Origin: Symbiodinium natans
Lineage: Eukaryota > Sar > Dinophyceae > Suessiales > Symbiodiniaceae
Direction: 5' to 3'
Assembly (NCBI GenBank): GCA_905221605.1
Contig: CAJNDS010002246.1
Location: 78,501-142,500 of the forward strand
DNA length: 64,000 nt
Positions 44,579 through 55,100 of the stretch are shown here, piece after piece; positions within the stretch are counted from its first letter, which is position 1, and each line of letters begins with the position of its first letter. A program made the position numbers and the translations under genes. The notes under the pieces were generated by a model, which ran no database searches, had not been told where the DNA came from, and was given only the letters and a program-made list of their open reading frames with translations.

Positions 44579-44739
44579 TTTAGGGTTGCGGCGCGCAGGG
44601 AAGAAAAAGCATTGGCCACAAAGTTGACTACGCAAGTGTCAAGCTTAAGGTTCACACACGGCATGGGGTTTTTCTTTGGGATGCATTGCGCACTTGACTT
44701 TGCCCCAAATACCCGTCCCCTTAAATAGCAGCCCCCCAC
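43457..44739 (-). pseudogene. Tandemly duplicated unknown gene, both copies damaged
   Basis: On the minus strand each repeat unit encodes the same protein segment, with AISLTAMMQQCSPKCYEGCP, MFAVWGCRDR, AMPRLPCHPSKFRCGLNQAA and IVSHDTAQNGKLLLKAIILC. In the first unit (43457-43947) a 17-bp deletion after the MFAVWGCRDR part shifts the frame. In the second (44101-44534) the frame is intact there, but the Lys of HEDKG is replaced by a TAG stop. The region up to 44739 adds an upstream segment starting at an ATG. Family and function are unknown. The duplicated protein text argues that the ancestor was coding. Confidence 0.55.
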
Positions 44740-45930
44740 CTGTTGTCCTTTCGTAAGCCGCGGTGGACATTGACACTGTTTCAGAAAGAGCTACTGCCAC
44801 AACATGCCACAACAAGCATCGCAATCATTGTCAGGACACGATCATGCCCAAGTTATCTAGGGTTCAGGTCTAGGGTATAGGGTTTAGGGTCTAGGGTCTG
44901 GGGTTCAAGGTCTAGGGTGCAGGGTCCGCAGGTCTGGGTCCGCAGGCCCCCACCCGCCCCCCCGACAACCCCACCCCCCCCCCCACCCCCTACCCTCCGC
45001 CCCCCTTCCCCCCGCCCCCCTACCCCCCCCCAGCCTACCCCCCCCCCCCTACAACCCCGCAAGATGGACACAAAAAGGCTATGCTGCACGTGCGTGCCTT
45101 GTAAACAAATACTTTGTGACGCAACGCGCCGCAGAATAGACGCCCAGTCTCCGCGGAGCGGGCGGAGGGCGCGGAGGACGCGGAGGGCGGGGAGGGCGCG
45201 GAGGGCGCGGAGGGCGCGCACGGTGTTCGGTGACTACCCCAGGCCCATCGTCTTGTCCGCGTGTGACTCTCCTGCCCATCGACCGAATGCTCCCCGTCCG
45301 CGCTCCCCCCCATCCTTGTTCGAACCCGTGCGTCAACCTGACATCCATCGCCACGCCCCTCTCCCAGCAAAATGTTCCGACCCCCCTCCCTTGACCGTGT
45401 CGTCTCCGTGGCCTCCCGTCAAAATTCATTCCGTCATCCCACCGTCCTCCGTTGACCGTCTCCTCTTCGTGGCCTCTTTCGCCAGAAAGCGATCCGATAG
45501 AACGCCTTCCGCGTTGAAGCGCCAAACAAGAACCCAATCCCAGAGAGGTTTGCGAAAACAAAGAGCACGCGCAGAATAGACGTTAAGTGTCAACCCCCCC
45601 CCTACCCCCCTCCCCCACCCCCTACCCCCCCCGCCCCCCTTCCCCCCCCCACCCGACCCCCCCCCCCCCACCGCCCCCTACCCCCCCCCCTACAATTGAT
45701 GGGCTGCCCTGCCTTCAAGCTGGCTTCAGCTCCTGTTTCGGTCCCAACGTTTCCCCGAAACTCAAGCACATCAACTTTTTTGGCATCCTTTGCGCTGACG
45801 AGCGCGTTTAAACCTTTCAACTATGCTCCAGCTGGGGCGGCGGCTTGAGCCGGAGGCTCTTACATTTAGGGTGCATGGTCTAGGGTGTAGGGTTTAGGGT
45901 TTATAATTAGGGTTTAGGGTCTCAGCTTAG
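44740..45930. other. Segment bracketed by poly-C tracts
   Basis: Two C-rich tracts with scattered TA (44946-45056 and 45592-45695) enclose 530 bp that contains a (CGGAGGGCG)n minisatellite (45163-45222) and the repeat GCAGAATAGACG at both ends (about 45131 and 45571). The 220-codon plus frame (44917-45579) is driven by these low-complexity parts. The flanks have degenerate telomere repeats (44860-44920, 45867-45925). Confidence 0.5.
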
Positions 45931-45933
45931 GGT

Positions 45934-48529
45934 CTAGCTCGGAGCGTTCTGCTTTCGGAGCTTACTGGACTGGTGACTTCCACTTCTGCCGCAGCCTAGC
46001 CCAGGGCTGAGCTGCTTGCTTGCAACGCCACAAAGTGTGGTCGCAGAGGAGACAGCCGGGCTGCACAGACAGCCGAAACCCACCCGTGAGGCTTTGCTGC
46101 AAAGCTTCCGCAAGTCTGCAAGTGGGGTTGTCCACGATGTACTCACGCAGCACCCGCTGGAACTCCACCATGACAGTGTGGAAGTAAATGCCGGCAGGAG
46201 CGATTTTGTCGCCGGACTGTAGAAAACTAGACTGTCCCATTCCATGCCCGCGCGGAAGCCTGTCTGACTTTCCGACGCAAATGCTTATCGTTGAAAGGTT
46301 TTGAGCGCCACTGCTTTGGCGTCTACCCTTCTAGGTACTCCTCGAAGACTCGCGAGAAGATGTGATTCAAATAATGAATCTTTGGGCGCAGCTTAAGTAA
46401 ACATAGCTCGGCCGAGTGGCGCAGCGCCACAAGCCTAGCATAAGATAGCAGGAAGTTGTGCCCATTCTGGATAACAGTTCTGCAGTCCACACTGGACATG
46501 AAAACTCGGCTCTGAAACATGTTTTTTGACAGCCTGGCCCATTGCAATTGCAGCACGCAAAATCTCAGTCAAGATTCCCTAAGGGTCCATGTACCTATAT
46601 AGTATATACTTGGCCCCTAAAGCTACTATATAGGAACCCCTTTAAGGCCCAAGTATATACTATATAGGTACATGGACCCTTTGGGATTTCGTCAGCTGCA
46701 ACTTGTTCTTGCACGGGCTCCTGTTGCAATAGATACACCAGGAACTTCATGAATGTCGCCGCGTCCATATTCTTGCTCCACTTGCCCTCGGGATAGTCCC
46801 GTGTGCCATTGTAACCAAGCAGGTCCTCTGTCAAGCTGCCACAGTGAGTTCGGGTTTTGAACCGTCGCATCCAATCTTTCAAGCATGAATTCAGTGCTCC
46901 CAAGCCGCACTGAGTTTTTCGGCCGTGCAGGGTCTTCATGGAATAGATGAAAGCGCTAGCGGCAAAGTCCTTGGCGACACGGGCATGAAAATGTGAAAGG
47001 CATCCGTCGGCATATACTGTAGCAATGCGCAACCAGCGCCTAGTTTCGTAGTCTGAAGCCAAGCTGGTTCGAGGAACCCTAAATGCTCAAATGGGATACG
47101 CAAGTTTTCTTGCGGCACGTCGTGTCCAGCGTGACACAACCAACAGCAGCCCTTTTGGACATTCTTCGAAGAAGCTGTCTTGCGAACGTTATTGAACGAG
47201 CGATTCATCGCCCCAACTTTCTTCACGAAGGGAGAGTCCCCCGTAAAACCCAAGATCACAACACGCCACTTGGAGCCTTGAACTTGAAACCCATCCACCA
47301 GCAGGCTGGCAAGCGCACGACCCCAGGTTTGCATGAGTCTGCATGAGGTCCTGGAAGATTCCGGGGTCGGACTTGCTCAAGAGACTGGTGACCACAGCGA
47401 ATAGGAATCGTGTTGCCCCTGACTGCCCTTGAAGGTTGATTCCCATTTCCGGAATGTCTTCACGTTTACGCTTTGCGGTTATATTCACTGGTCCGTGCCT
47501 ATAGAGCCACTTCCAAGCGCTGGGAACATAGCCAGAATTTCAATAGGACCTTTCTTAAAGCCTCGGCCTCCATCACCATAAAGGTAAAATAAGGGATGCA
47601 TCTCCTGAGGTCTTGACGGAAGACTTCATGCCCCGGATGTAGCTTGCCGAACCTTTTCCAGAACAACCCAAAAGGCTCTTCTGCCAAATCACTGGGAACT
47701 CCAAGCACGCGGTTGAAGGTTTTTGACTCAAGACCTCCAGCAAATGCCTAGGGTCGATGTAGGGGTAACGTTCCTTTTGGCCAGCTCGAGTGAAGCTGAT
47801 TGGAAGCCCCAGGCCATTCGCTCGAAATATCCGATATAATAACGGCGCATCAGCAGAAAACAAAGGCGGGAACAGCACGCGTCGGAGACACCGCAAGATT
47901 ATAATGGAATCACTGACAGCAGTTACTGTGTGCTTGCTAGGTTCGCTGTAGGCTACCGATGCTGCTTCACCGAGATCAAGAACCAGTGCACGCACCGCAT
48001 CATCCTCACGTCTATCTTGAGTAGGCACGATGTGAGTCTATTAAATTGAGGTCTGCTGACAAAATGAAAATCTAGATATCGGAGAAAACTTCAAATCAAG
48101 CCAGGCACTTCCCATAGCGACCACTTCCTCTTCAGAACGGTCAGCATGGCCTTTATAGCCTTTGCACTGTTGCTTTACGCTTCGACACATCCTGCGTTTC
48201 GCTTCCTTGTCATCCTTCTCCGGCTCGCCCACCTCCTCGTGCATTTTCTCATTTTCTAGCTCATAGAAACGTAGCGCCGCTTCCTGGATGCTTTCCAGTG
48301 TTTTCTTTATTCGTCCCTTTTCCGCCATAATACGGGTGATCGGGCTGAGAACCAGAGCCTTGAAGGATATGTTTGCAAGAGTCGGTGCAGAGTAGCTTCT
48401 GCCCTTGGTATCCTGCACTAGCATCGCCCGCGATCGCGCACGTTTGCGCAGAGAGCGATGGCTGGGACACATGGCAAGAAATCCAACCCCAACCCCATTT
48501 CGGCACGTGCTTTCTTGAACCCTAGACAA
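45934..48529 (-). pseudogene. Broken member of a dinoflagellate multi-copy family
   Basis: Successive minus-strand frames read as one diverged protein: an N-terminal part with ELENEKMHEEVGEPEKDDKE (48529-48041), then SDLAEEPFGLFWKRFGKLHP and YGDGGRGFKKGPIEILAMFP (47.7-47.5 kb), GCCWLCHAGHDVPQENLRIP (47.2 kb), CLSHFHARVAKDFAASAF (47.0 kb) and LRPKIHYLNH (46.4 kb). I recall this order (GDGGRG, C-x2-C, H-x2-H-x2-V-x-K, RPK-x-HYL-x-H) from large families in Symbiodinium-type genomes; the function is unknown and a transposon origin has not been shown. Breaks seen: one base lost in a T run before GDGGRG (near 47585), a 10-bp tandem duplication near 47325-47344, frame switches near 47045 and 46545, and a 109-bp MITE at 46577-46685. 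Almost no telomere repeat lies inside. Confidence 0.65.
46574..46688. mobile_element. MITE family A inside a gene, 3-bp ATT duplication
   Basis: The element 46577-46685 has ends CCCTAAGGGTCCATG and CATGGACCCTTTGGG and a symmetrical interior (CCTATATAGTATATACTTGG / CCAAGTATATACTATATAGG). ATT lies at 46574-46576 and 46686-46688. Removing the element and one ATT restores the minus-strand frame as ADEILTEILR. Confidence 0.85.
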
Positions 48530-49560
48530 ACTGCGATCACGGTTTCTGTAGCTTCCTAGCTGTACATGTGACTACACGCACTGCTTTATTGCAGGGGGGG
48601 GGGCCACCTCTTCACGCAGCTCCGAGACGCCATTCCGCTTCGCCTGGCTTGTACAGAACCTAGCTAGTTGAATTCGTGAAGGGCCTGTGAAAAGATGGGC
48701 AAGGGAAATCATGCCAGGCGTGCTTTGGGTTCTGATCATCCCCAGAAAAGGCAGGCCCCGCGAAGTCCAGGTGTTTGGTATTTGTGGTCTGCACAGCTTC
48801 TGCAAGCAGAACAAAACATGGCACATGCCATGAACTGAAAACAACGATAGGCGCGGACAAGCAGAAAAAGTGGCTAAGCAGGGACGCAGAGCGGGAAATC
48901 CAAAGAGCGGAGAACCAGAAAAGCGGAAGCGGGCAGAAGAGACCACGAGCGGAAAAGCGGAGAAGAAGAAAGTGGAGAAGCAAAACCATTAAGGTGAGAC
49001 AAGAAGCGCGGAAGCAAGGCAACAGCAAAAACCGAAAAGTAAACAAGAAACGGCCAAGGCGGAGACGGAAACAAGAAGCTCAAAGCAGCAAGCAAAATCA
49101 GGAGACAACCCAGAGGGTCCATTTGTATTACTATGATGGAATTAGGTACCCAAAAAACCATACTGAATAGGGTTTTGGGGTACCTAATTCCACAATAGTA
49201 CTACAAATGGACCCTCTCGGCAAGTTAAAGGGAGAAAACAAAACGAGGCAAGAACAAAAAACGGAACGCGGAGATCGGAAAGGAAAAGTTGAAACAAACA
49301 GCGTAAAGCCGATGGGAAACAACACAGCAAGGCAGGCACACACGCGCACACACACACACACAAAAAAACAAAACAGACAAGCGCAAAACTAAAAGCAAAA
49401 CAAGCCAAAGACATAAAAAAAAAAGAAACCAACAAAAACAACCACACACACACACACATAAAACAACAAAAAACAAAAACTCAATACTTTAGCGCCGCCC
49501 AAACCGTAAACCTAACTTCCTAACTCCGAACCCCTAGACCCCGTAAACCCCTTAACCCAA
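48530..49560. other. Polypurine stretch with palindromic element (family G)
   Basis: 48840-49100 and 49225-49470 are A/G-rich on the plus strand with CA runs at 49338-49365, so the Lys/Arg-rich and Phe/Val-rich frames are compositional. A palindromic element at 49112-49217 (AGAGGGTCCATTTGTA ... TACAAATGGACCCTCT, interior GGAATTAGGTACCC / GGGTACCTAATTCC) shares the GGGTCCAT start of family A. No gene is assigned. Confidence 0.55.
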
Positions 49561-49564
49561 ACCC

Positions 49565-49687
49565 TACTTGGAGGTTCATGGCACTACTAACCAATTATAA
49601 CTCTACTTCTAGCTGTACTTATAACCATATTGGGGTACTTAAGGGGGTTATAAGTGGGGGTTACTAAGTACCATGAACCTCCAACTA
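49565..49687. mobile_element. MITE family B copy
   Basis: Ends TACTTGGAGGTTCATGGCAC and AAGTACCATGAACCTCCAAC, interior AACCAATTATAACTC. A clean target duplication is not visible. Confidence 0.75.
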
Positions 49688-49689
49688 AA

Positions 49690-51290
49690 CCCCAAATCAA
49701 AAGAAGATCTGCGGGCAGTCCTCGTCTCAACACCTCTGCTGCAACGCCAACGCCTTTGCATCTGCATCCCTGAACCCTGCCCCCCCTTGGGCATGGGTTT
49801 CCCTACTATATACTAGAGTTTGGGGTTTAGGGTTTAGGGTTTAGGGTATACGGCCCCCTTGAGAGTTTGTACTCTCAGGTGTTAGGGGTTTAGGGGCTGA
49901 ATGGGGCTTATGGGGTTTGAGGGGTTTAGGGGTTTATGGGGTTTAAGGAGTTTAAGGGGTTTAAGGCCTTTAGGGGGTTTTGGGGGTTTAAGGTGCTTGC
50001 TGCTTAGGGATTAGGGGAAGAAGCATGGCAGGTACCTTCTTTCTTTATCATGATGTGCAATTGTTCCCCCTTCTTCTCAACGACAAATACTCAAACCCAA
50101 AACCCTTTAAACCCAAAACCCCATAAACCCTAACCCTAAACCCTAAACCCCAAACCCCAACCCTAAACCCTAAACCCTAAACCCTAAACCCTAAACCCCA
50201 AACAATCAACCCTGCCGCCGGATTTCCAGGTTTGGGGTGGTTTAGGATTTAGGGTTTAGGGCTTATAGGGTTTAGGGTCTAGGGTGTAGGGTTTAGGATG
50301 TAGGGCTTAGGGTTTGGGGTTTGGGGCTCGGAAGACCAGAGGCAGGTCCCTACTTCTCCAATAACCAAGGGAAAAAAGTTGAGGTTTGGAGTTTAGGGTT
50401 TAGGGTTTGGGGTTTAGGGTTTAGGGTTTGGGGTTAAGGGTTTAGGGTCTATTCCTACAAAATAAGGAAACCCAAAAAGTTTAACGTTCAGCTATTGGAG
50501 AAGGATCGCTGACTAAGTATAGGGGCATGTTGCGGTATGTATATTAGTCTAGTTTAGTTGCTGGGAATGGTATTATAAGGTGGGCTCCCTGTATTTGCAA
50601 CCACGAATTCAAAAGCCCAAAAACCTAAAACCTCGAAAGCCCTAAACCCTAAAACCCAAAAGGCCTGAAACCCAAACCCCAAAAAGCTAAAAGCCCCAAA
50701 ACCCAAAACGCGAAAGCCCAACCCTAAAGCCCTAAACCCTCCATTTCTCATGAACCTTGAAGGAAAGAGTCCGGAAAGCCACCTGGCCCTGAAGTTTGCC
50801 GGGTCGACAGGAACCCTAAACCCTAAACCCTAAACCCTAAACCCTAAACCGTAAACCCTAAACCCTAAACCCTAAACCCTAAACCCTAAACCCTAAACCC
50901 TAAACCCTAAACCCTAAACCCTAAACCCTAAACCCTAAACCCTAAACCTAGACCCTAAACCCTAAACCCTAAACCCCACACACCCCAATTTCTGGGGGCT
51001 TTCGTGTCTGGTCAGTCCTCAGAGTTGTGGTCCCTTCTCAGGTGAATGATAGGGGGCCGCCATATAATATAATAAGGACCCCAAACCCCCAAAACCTAAA
51101 CTAACCCTAAACAACCTAGACCTTATACCCTAAACCCTAAACCCTCAAGCCCCCTGTAACTTGAAATTATTATGAAAATCCAAAACAGATTCTCCTCGAA
51201 ACTTCCCCGGACCTGAACCCTTAATAATTTCAATAAACCCTCAACCCTAAACCCTAAAACCCTCTATGCCAGACTTAGAGCCAAGCGCTG
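49690..51290. other. Array mosaic with the long CCCTAAA array
   Basis: T-type variant repeats lie at 49820-49990 and 50225-50335, and C-type at 50110-50205, 50817-50985 and 51120-51145. The minus-strand piece near 50790-50815 reads FLSTRQTSG and could be the start of a half-exon A (x-x-F-L-x-T-x-x-x). No other gene is recognised. Confidence 0.5.
50817..50985. repeat. CCCTAAA array, about 23 copies
   Basis: One of the longest arrays in the window. A few variants (GTAAACC, CCTAGACC) interrupt it. Confidence 0.95.
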
Positions 51291-51341
51291 CCGTGAGGCT
51301 GCTCCCACCATTTCGAGCGTTGCCCCAGGTGACGAGGCTTC
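51291..51341 (-). CDS. RCC1-like half-exon B
   Basis: Minus strand: GAAAGCCAG / GA AGC CTC GTC ACC TGG, encoding SLVTWGNARNGGSSLTA and ending before a GC dinucleotide (GCGCTTGG). Joined to the half-exon A at 52260-52306 (GAT G) it gives K-D-G-S-L-V-T-W-G. CCCTAAA lies left, T-type repeats right. Confidence 0.82.
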
Positions 51342-51599
51342 CTGGCTTTCGGGGATTATCGGGTTTATAGGGTGAAACGGGTTTAGGGTTTAGGGTTTAG
51401 GGTTTGGGGTTTAGGGTTTAGGGTTTAGGGTTTAGGGTTTAGGGTTTGGGGTTTGGGGTTTAGGGTTTAGGGTTTAGGGTTTGGGGTCTAATCCCGAACC
51501 CTGAACCCGAAAAAACTACACCCGAAACCCTGAACCCTAAACCCTAAACCCTAAACCCTAAACCCTAAACCCTAAACCCTGAACCCAGGGTTTTGGGGC

Positions 51600-51680
51600 T
51601 CGAAATTCGTTTCAGGAGGCCGCAGGCGCAGCGTGCGCCCTGGTGACAACAGGCTGTGGGTTCTCTGCATTCAGTTGAGG
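51600..51680 (-). CDS. Possible decayed RCC1-like half-exon B
   Basis: Minus strand after CACAG: PVVTRAHAAPAAS then stop. P-V-V-T in the V-V-T position suggests a relic, but W-G and G-G are absent. It has the usual CCCTAAA-segment-TTTAGGG flanks. Confidence 0.25.
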
Positions 51681-51689
51681 GCAGGGTTT

Positions 51690-52255
51690 AGGGTTTAGGG
51701 TTTGGGGTTGGGGTTTAGGGTTTAGGGTTTAGGGCTTGAGGGTTGGAGAGTCTCTGCAACACCCCTCAACCCGAAACCCCAAATCCCGAACACGAAAGCA
51801 AACTAAGCCCAAAAAGCCAATGTACTCGGCTCACTCCACTTGGTAGCCAGTAACCATACTACCCTTTTGGGGTTGGTTGCTTTATAAGGAGAACCCAGAA
51901 GCCCCCCCCCCCCCCCCAAAAAAAAAAAAAAAAAACAAAGGGCACTCAGTACAGGACGTCTAGGTTCACCCCCTAAACCTACTAAACCTACTAAACCTAC
52001 TAAACAAACTAAACCTGCTAAACCTACTACACCTACTAAACCCTAAACCCTAAGCTTAGACCTGTTTAGTTCATGGAGTTCGCCATAGGGACCCAATGAG
52101 ACCCTACAACAAATAGGAGAAGGGTGCTTTTCCCGGGTTTGTAGGGTTCAGGGGGTTTGCAGGGGTTGTTCGCTTATAGGATTTATAGGGTCAATAGGGC
52201 TTCGGGTTTCTTGTAGAATGATTTGCCGGGCATCGCAATCGGAGTTGCTGCCGGG
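51690..52255. other. Intron with family C-like element and CTACTAAAC repeats
   Basis: 51840-51965 is a family C-like element with poly-C/poly-A in its middle. 51975-52040 has seven to eight copies of CTACTAAAC-type decamers. Both lie in the intron between half-exons 52260-52306 and 51291-51341. Confidence 0.6.
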
Positions 52256-52259
52256 AGGC

Positions 52260-52306
52260 CATCTTTCATGAAGGCAGCGAAGGCCGAGTGGGTGGAGTAG
52301 ATGTCC
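52260..52306 (-). CDS. RCC1-like half-exon A
   Basis: Minus strand: CCCTAAACGCAG / GG GAC ATC TAC, encoding DIYSTHSAFAAFMKD and ending GAT G / GCCTCC (GC donor, phase 1). It has a textbook A-F-A-A-F-x-x-D-G. The telomere array starts directly upstream of the acceptor. Confidence 0.85.
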
Positions 52307-52309
52307 CTG

Positions 52310-52850
52310 CGTTTAGGGTTTAGGGTTTAGGGTTCCGGTTCAGGGTTCAGGGTTTAGGGTACAAAAGGGCTCGGAAGAATTACTAATAGTATTCCTCTAA
52401 GGTCCCTAACATAAATATACCATTGTTTCCCCCCCAAAGACCCTATTCTAGTGGTTAAGGCCCCTAGGGTACACGCTGGGAGTCTCATCATGTTCAGGAT
52501 CTAAGCTTCTAAGGCTATTTAGAGCCTGCCAGGCTTTGGGGATGTGTCGAAGATTGCGCAAGCTGAAATCCCCCCTCAAAGCATGGGGTGGTGGTGGGGG
52601 GGGGGGGGGGGGGGGGTAGCGAAAATTATGGTCCCTTTTGCGGGTAACTTGAACATAATGATCCGTGCTGTAGAACATGCACCGCCCGATTTTGGGGAAC
52701 CGTCTTCAGTTCGTGCTGCCGAAATTCTAGGGAACCTGAGGGAACCTTAGGGAGCCTTAGGGAGTAGTAGGGAGTATTAGGGAGCCTTGAGTTACACCCT
52801 CAACCTTAAACCCTGAACCCTAAACCCGAGTAGGCTGTAGATCCACTTAC
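52310..52850. other. Short arrays, poly-G, no gene recognised
   Basis: T-type repeats lie at 52312-52365 and a poly-G of about 20 at 52597-52616. Short GGGA(A/G)CCTTAG repeats lie at 52730-52790. The open frames at 52448-52750 cross the poly-G and are doubtful. Confidence 0.5.
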
Positions 52851-52905
52851 GCATCCTGCCTGATGAGTTGCCGTCGAAGGTCGGCTACCACCTCAGATGG
52901 TCCGG
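52851..52905 (-). CDS. Exon-like, possible decayed half-exon B
   Basis: Minus strand: GCGAAGAG / CC GGA CCA TCT GAG GTG GTA GCC, encoding GPSEVVADLRRQLIRQDA with the strong donor GC / GTAAGT. S-E-V-V resembles the half-exon B at 39211, but W-G and G-G are missing. It may be a relic or another protein. Confidence 0.4.
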
Positions 52906-53114
52906 CTCTTCGCAGTAAACCCTAAACCCTAAACCCTAAACCCTAGACCCTAAACCCTAAACCCTAAACCCTAAACCCTAAACCCTAAACCCTCGACCCT
53001 AGACCCTAAACAGGCCCTAAACCCTAAACCCCACACCCTAAACCCTAAATGCCCTAAACCCGCACCCGAGCCCTTTGCCCCGATTGCTAGGCATCAGCCG
53101 AATTCTGCTGGCAG

Positions 53115-53151
53115 GCTTGCCCTGAAGTTAGTAAGCAAACAGAGCCGCGGT
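53115..53151 (-). CDS. Possible decayed half-exon B
   Basis: Minus strand: AAACCTTAG / AC CGC GGC TCT GTT TGC, encoding RGSVCLLTSGQA. R-G-S-V is in the position of D-G-S-V. Weak. Confidence 0.3.
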
Positions 53152-53159
53152 CTAAGGTT

Positions 53160-53738
53160 TGGGGTTTCAGGGCTTAGGGTCCGCAAACACCCAAAGCTCA
53201 ACAAGTCCGATCCACAACACCAGTTCCTCTTCACCCTAAACCATAAGCCCTAAACTCTAAACCCTGAACCTAAACTCTGACCCCAACCTTTCAGAGTCCT
53301 AACAGAAGCCCACAACCTTTCGTTGTCCAGAACCCTTGCAGCCCCTTGGCTTACTTTTTCTCCTTCTGCCTCACCACCCCCGAAATAGTACCTTAAACCT
53401 TATAAACCCCAAACCCTAAACCTTAAACCCTCAACCCTAAAGCCTATACCCGAACCCTACCATTGGGCTAGGAGCACTTCAGGGTATCTATTTTTGGATC
53501 CTGCCAGGGTCTAGGTACTCCATGCCTGCGTCTCCTCCTCGCTACTGCGGCTGAGTCCGTTTTGAGGGAGTAGAGTTTTAGGGTTGGGGTATTGGGGATC
53601 ACGGTCAAGTGCTTTTGCAGCGCAACTAGAAAAAACAACCCTAAGCCCTAAACCCTATAAACCCTAAACCCTAAACCCTAAACCCCTAAACCCTGAACCC
53701 TAAACCCCAAACCCTAAAATGAATGGGAGATAGGCAGC
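53160..53738. other. Short telomere-like repeats and unique filler
   Basis: C-type repeats lie at 53400-53455 and 53635-53720. A short stretch near 53475-53510 repeats part of the inverted repeat at 23.2 kb (TTTTTGGATCCTGCCAGGG). No gene is seen. Confidence 0.5.
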
Positions 53739-53792
53739 CCTAGACGCGTCGCCGCCATCTACGCTGGAGCCCCAGGCGACCACGTCGCCGTC
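53739..53792 (-). CDS. RCC1-like half-exon B
   Basis: Minus strand: GAGCTAATCCCAG / GAC GGC GAC GTG GTC GCC TGG, encoding DGDVVAWGSSVDGGDASR and ending AGG / GCTGCC (GC donor, phase 0). Joined in phase 0 to the half-exon A at 54494-54540 it gives I-K-E-D-G-D-V-V-A-W-G. GCTAAT upstream of the acceptor resembles a branch site. Confidence 0.83.
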
Positions 53793-54216
53793 CTGGGATT
53801 AGCTCAGGGCCGTAAGCACCCTAAACCCTAAACCCTAAACCCTAAACCCCAAACCCTAAACCCTAAACCCTAAACCAACGGGAAAATAAGGAATTCAGGG
53901 TTCCTTTCTGGTGCCTTTAAGATCCTTTAAGGGAATGTAGGGCCCCTAGTTCCCTACAGTTCCCTACCGCCTACCGCTCCCTACTGAGAGGTAGAAAGTT
54001 TAGGGCTTTGTTGCCAAGACGGGTTTAGGGTTTAGGGTTTAGGGAACTTAGGGCATTCGGGCTTTTCGTGCATTTTAGCTTTGGTGGGGCTTCAGGTCTT
54101 TCGGCAGTAGGAAAACCCTAAACTACTATTTGCTTAAAAGGCACCTTTTTGGGGGTGGTTGATAAGGGAACCTTGAACCGAACAAAAGGGAAAAAGGCTA
54201 CCCTAAACCCTAAACC

Positions 54217-54248
<32 letters not shown>

Positions 54249-54493
54249 ACCCGTCCGAGACCCTGAGTAGTCCTACTTTATCAACTGCTCAGAGCTTGAA
54301 GGTACACCTTCGAGTGCCACAACCTGAAATCCCAACAGCCCTGAACCTTGAAACCCCTGAATTCCATGAACCCCAAAGCCCAAGAGAAATCCTACAAACC
54401 CTGCAAAGCCTGTAAACCCTACAAAGCCCACAAACCCTATACAAAAAGCCGTACAAACCCTACAAACCCTCAAACCCTAAACCCCTGGCAGGC

Positions 54494-54540
54494 CTCCTTG
54501 ATCGCCACGAAAGCGCCTCTGCGGGTTGAGTTGAGGAGGG
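54494..54540 (-). CDS. RCC1-like half-exon A
   Basis: Minus strand: CTGAAACAAG / CC CTC CTC AAC TCA ACC, encoding LLNSTRRGAFVAIKE before GCCTGCC (GC donor). The intron ends in phase 0 here, unlike the phase-1 copies, and this is matched by its partner at 53739-53792. A second minus-strand frame is open over the same bases. Confidence 0.68.
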
Positions 54541-54599
54541 CTTGTTTCAGAAGGCACCAAACCCTGAGCGACGAAGTCGCTGCCCTCCGTCATTCCTAA

Positions 54600-55100
54600 G
54601 GCCTTTAGGGTTTAGATTTAGGGTTTAGGGGCGTCAGGGGTTAAAAGGGGTTCGCCGACCGGATCCGTGGCGCGCCCCTCAGATGTCTATGCGCCATAGA
54701 GAATGCGCATGGTGCGCGCGAAATGATGCTCTGTGCTGTGGGTACCCTTGTTCAAGTTCGGGGTTTCAGGGGTTCGGGTTTAGGCAATTCTCAATCGCAG
54801 ACCCTTAAATCCCCAAAACACAGGTTGAGGGGTCAAGGGCTTTAGATTTTAGAGAGGAAGCTGTGTGAGAGCTCAGGCCAACCTAGTGTTCAAGGTTGAA
54901 GGTTTAGGGTTCGGGGTTTCGGCTCAGGGTTGCATCCATCCAACTTCTCTGAACTCTACCGTAAAGACCAAAAACCTAAACCCCCAAAACCTCCAGCCTA
55001 CGTGTTGAACTCGATGCTGCATTTCAGCTGCGCAAGCTGCCGCAATGAGGTTTAGGGTTTAGGGTTTAGGGTTTAGGGTTTGGGGTTTGGGGTTTGGGGC
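54600..55100. other. Unique pieces and short arrays
   Basis: 54645-54775 is open on the plus strand (IENAHGAREMMLCAVGTLVQ) without a motif. A T-type array lies at 55050-55100. Confidence 0.4.

Noticed and set aside
44917-45579. 220-codon plus-strand open frame
   Set aside because: It starts in a poly-C tract (poly-Pro) and crosses a GGAGGGCGC minisatellite (Arg-Ala-Arg); no protein-like core.
48775-49170. Lys/Arg-rich basic protein of 131 codons
   Set aside because: Follows the polypurine composition of the strand; the opposite strand is equally open, and the frame runs through a palindromic element.
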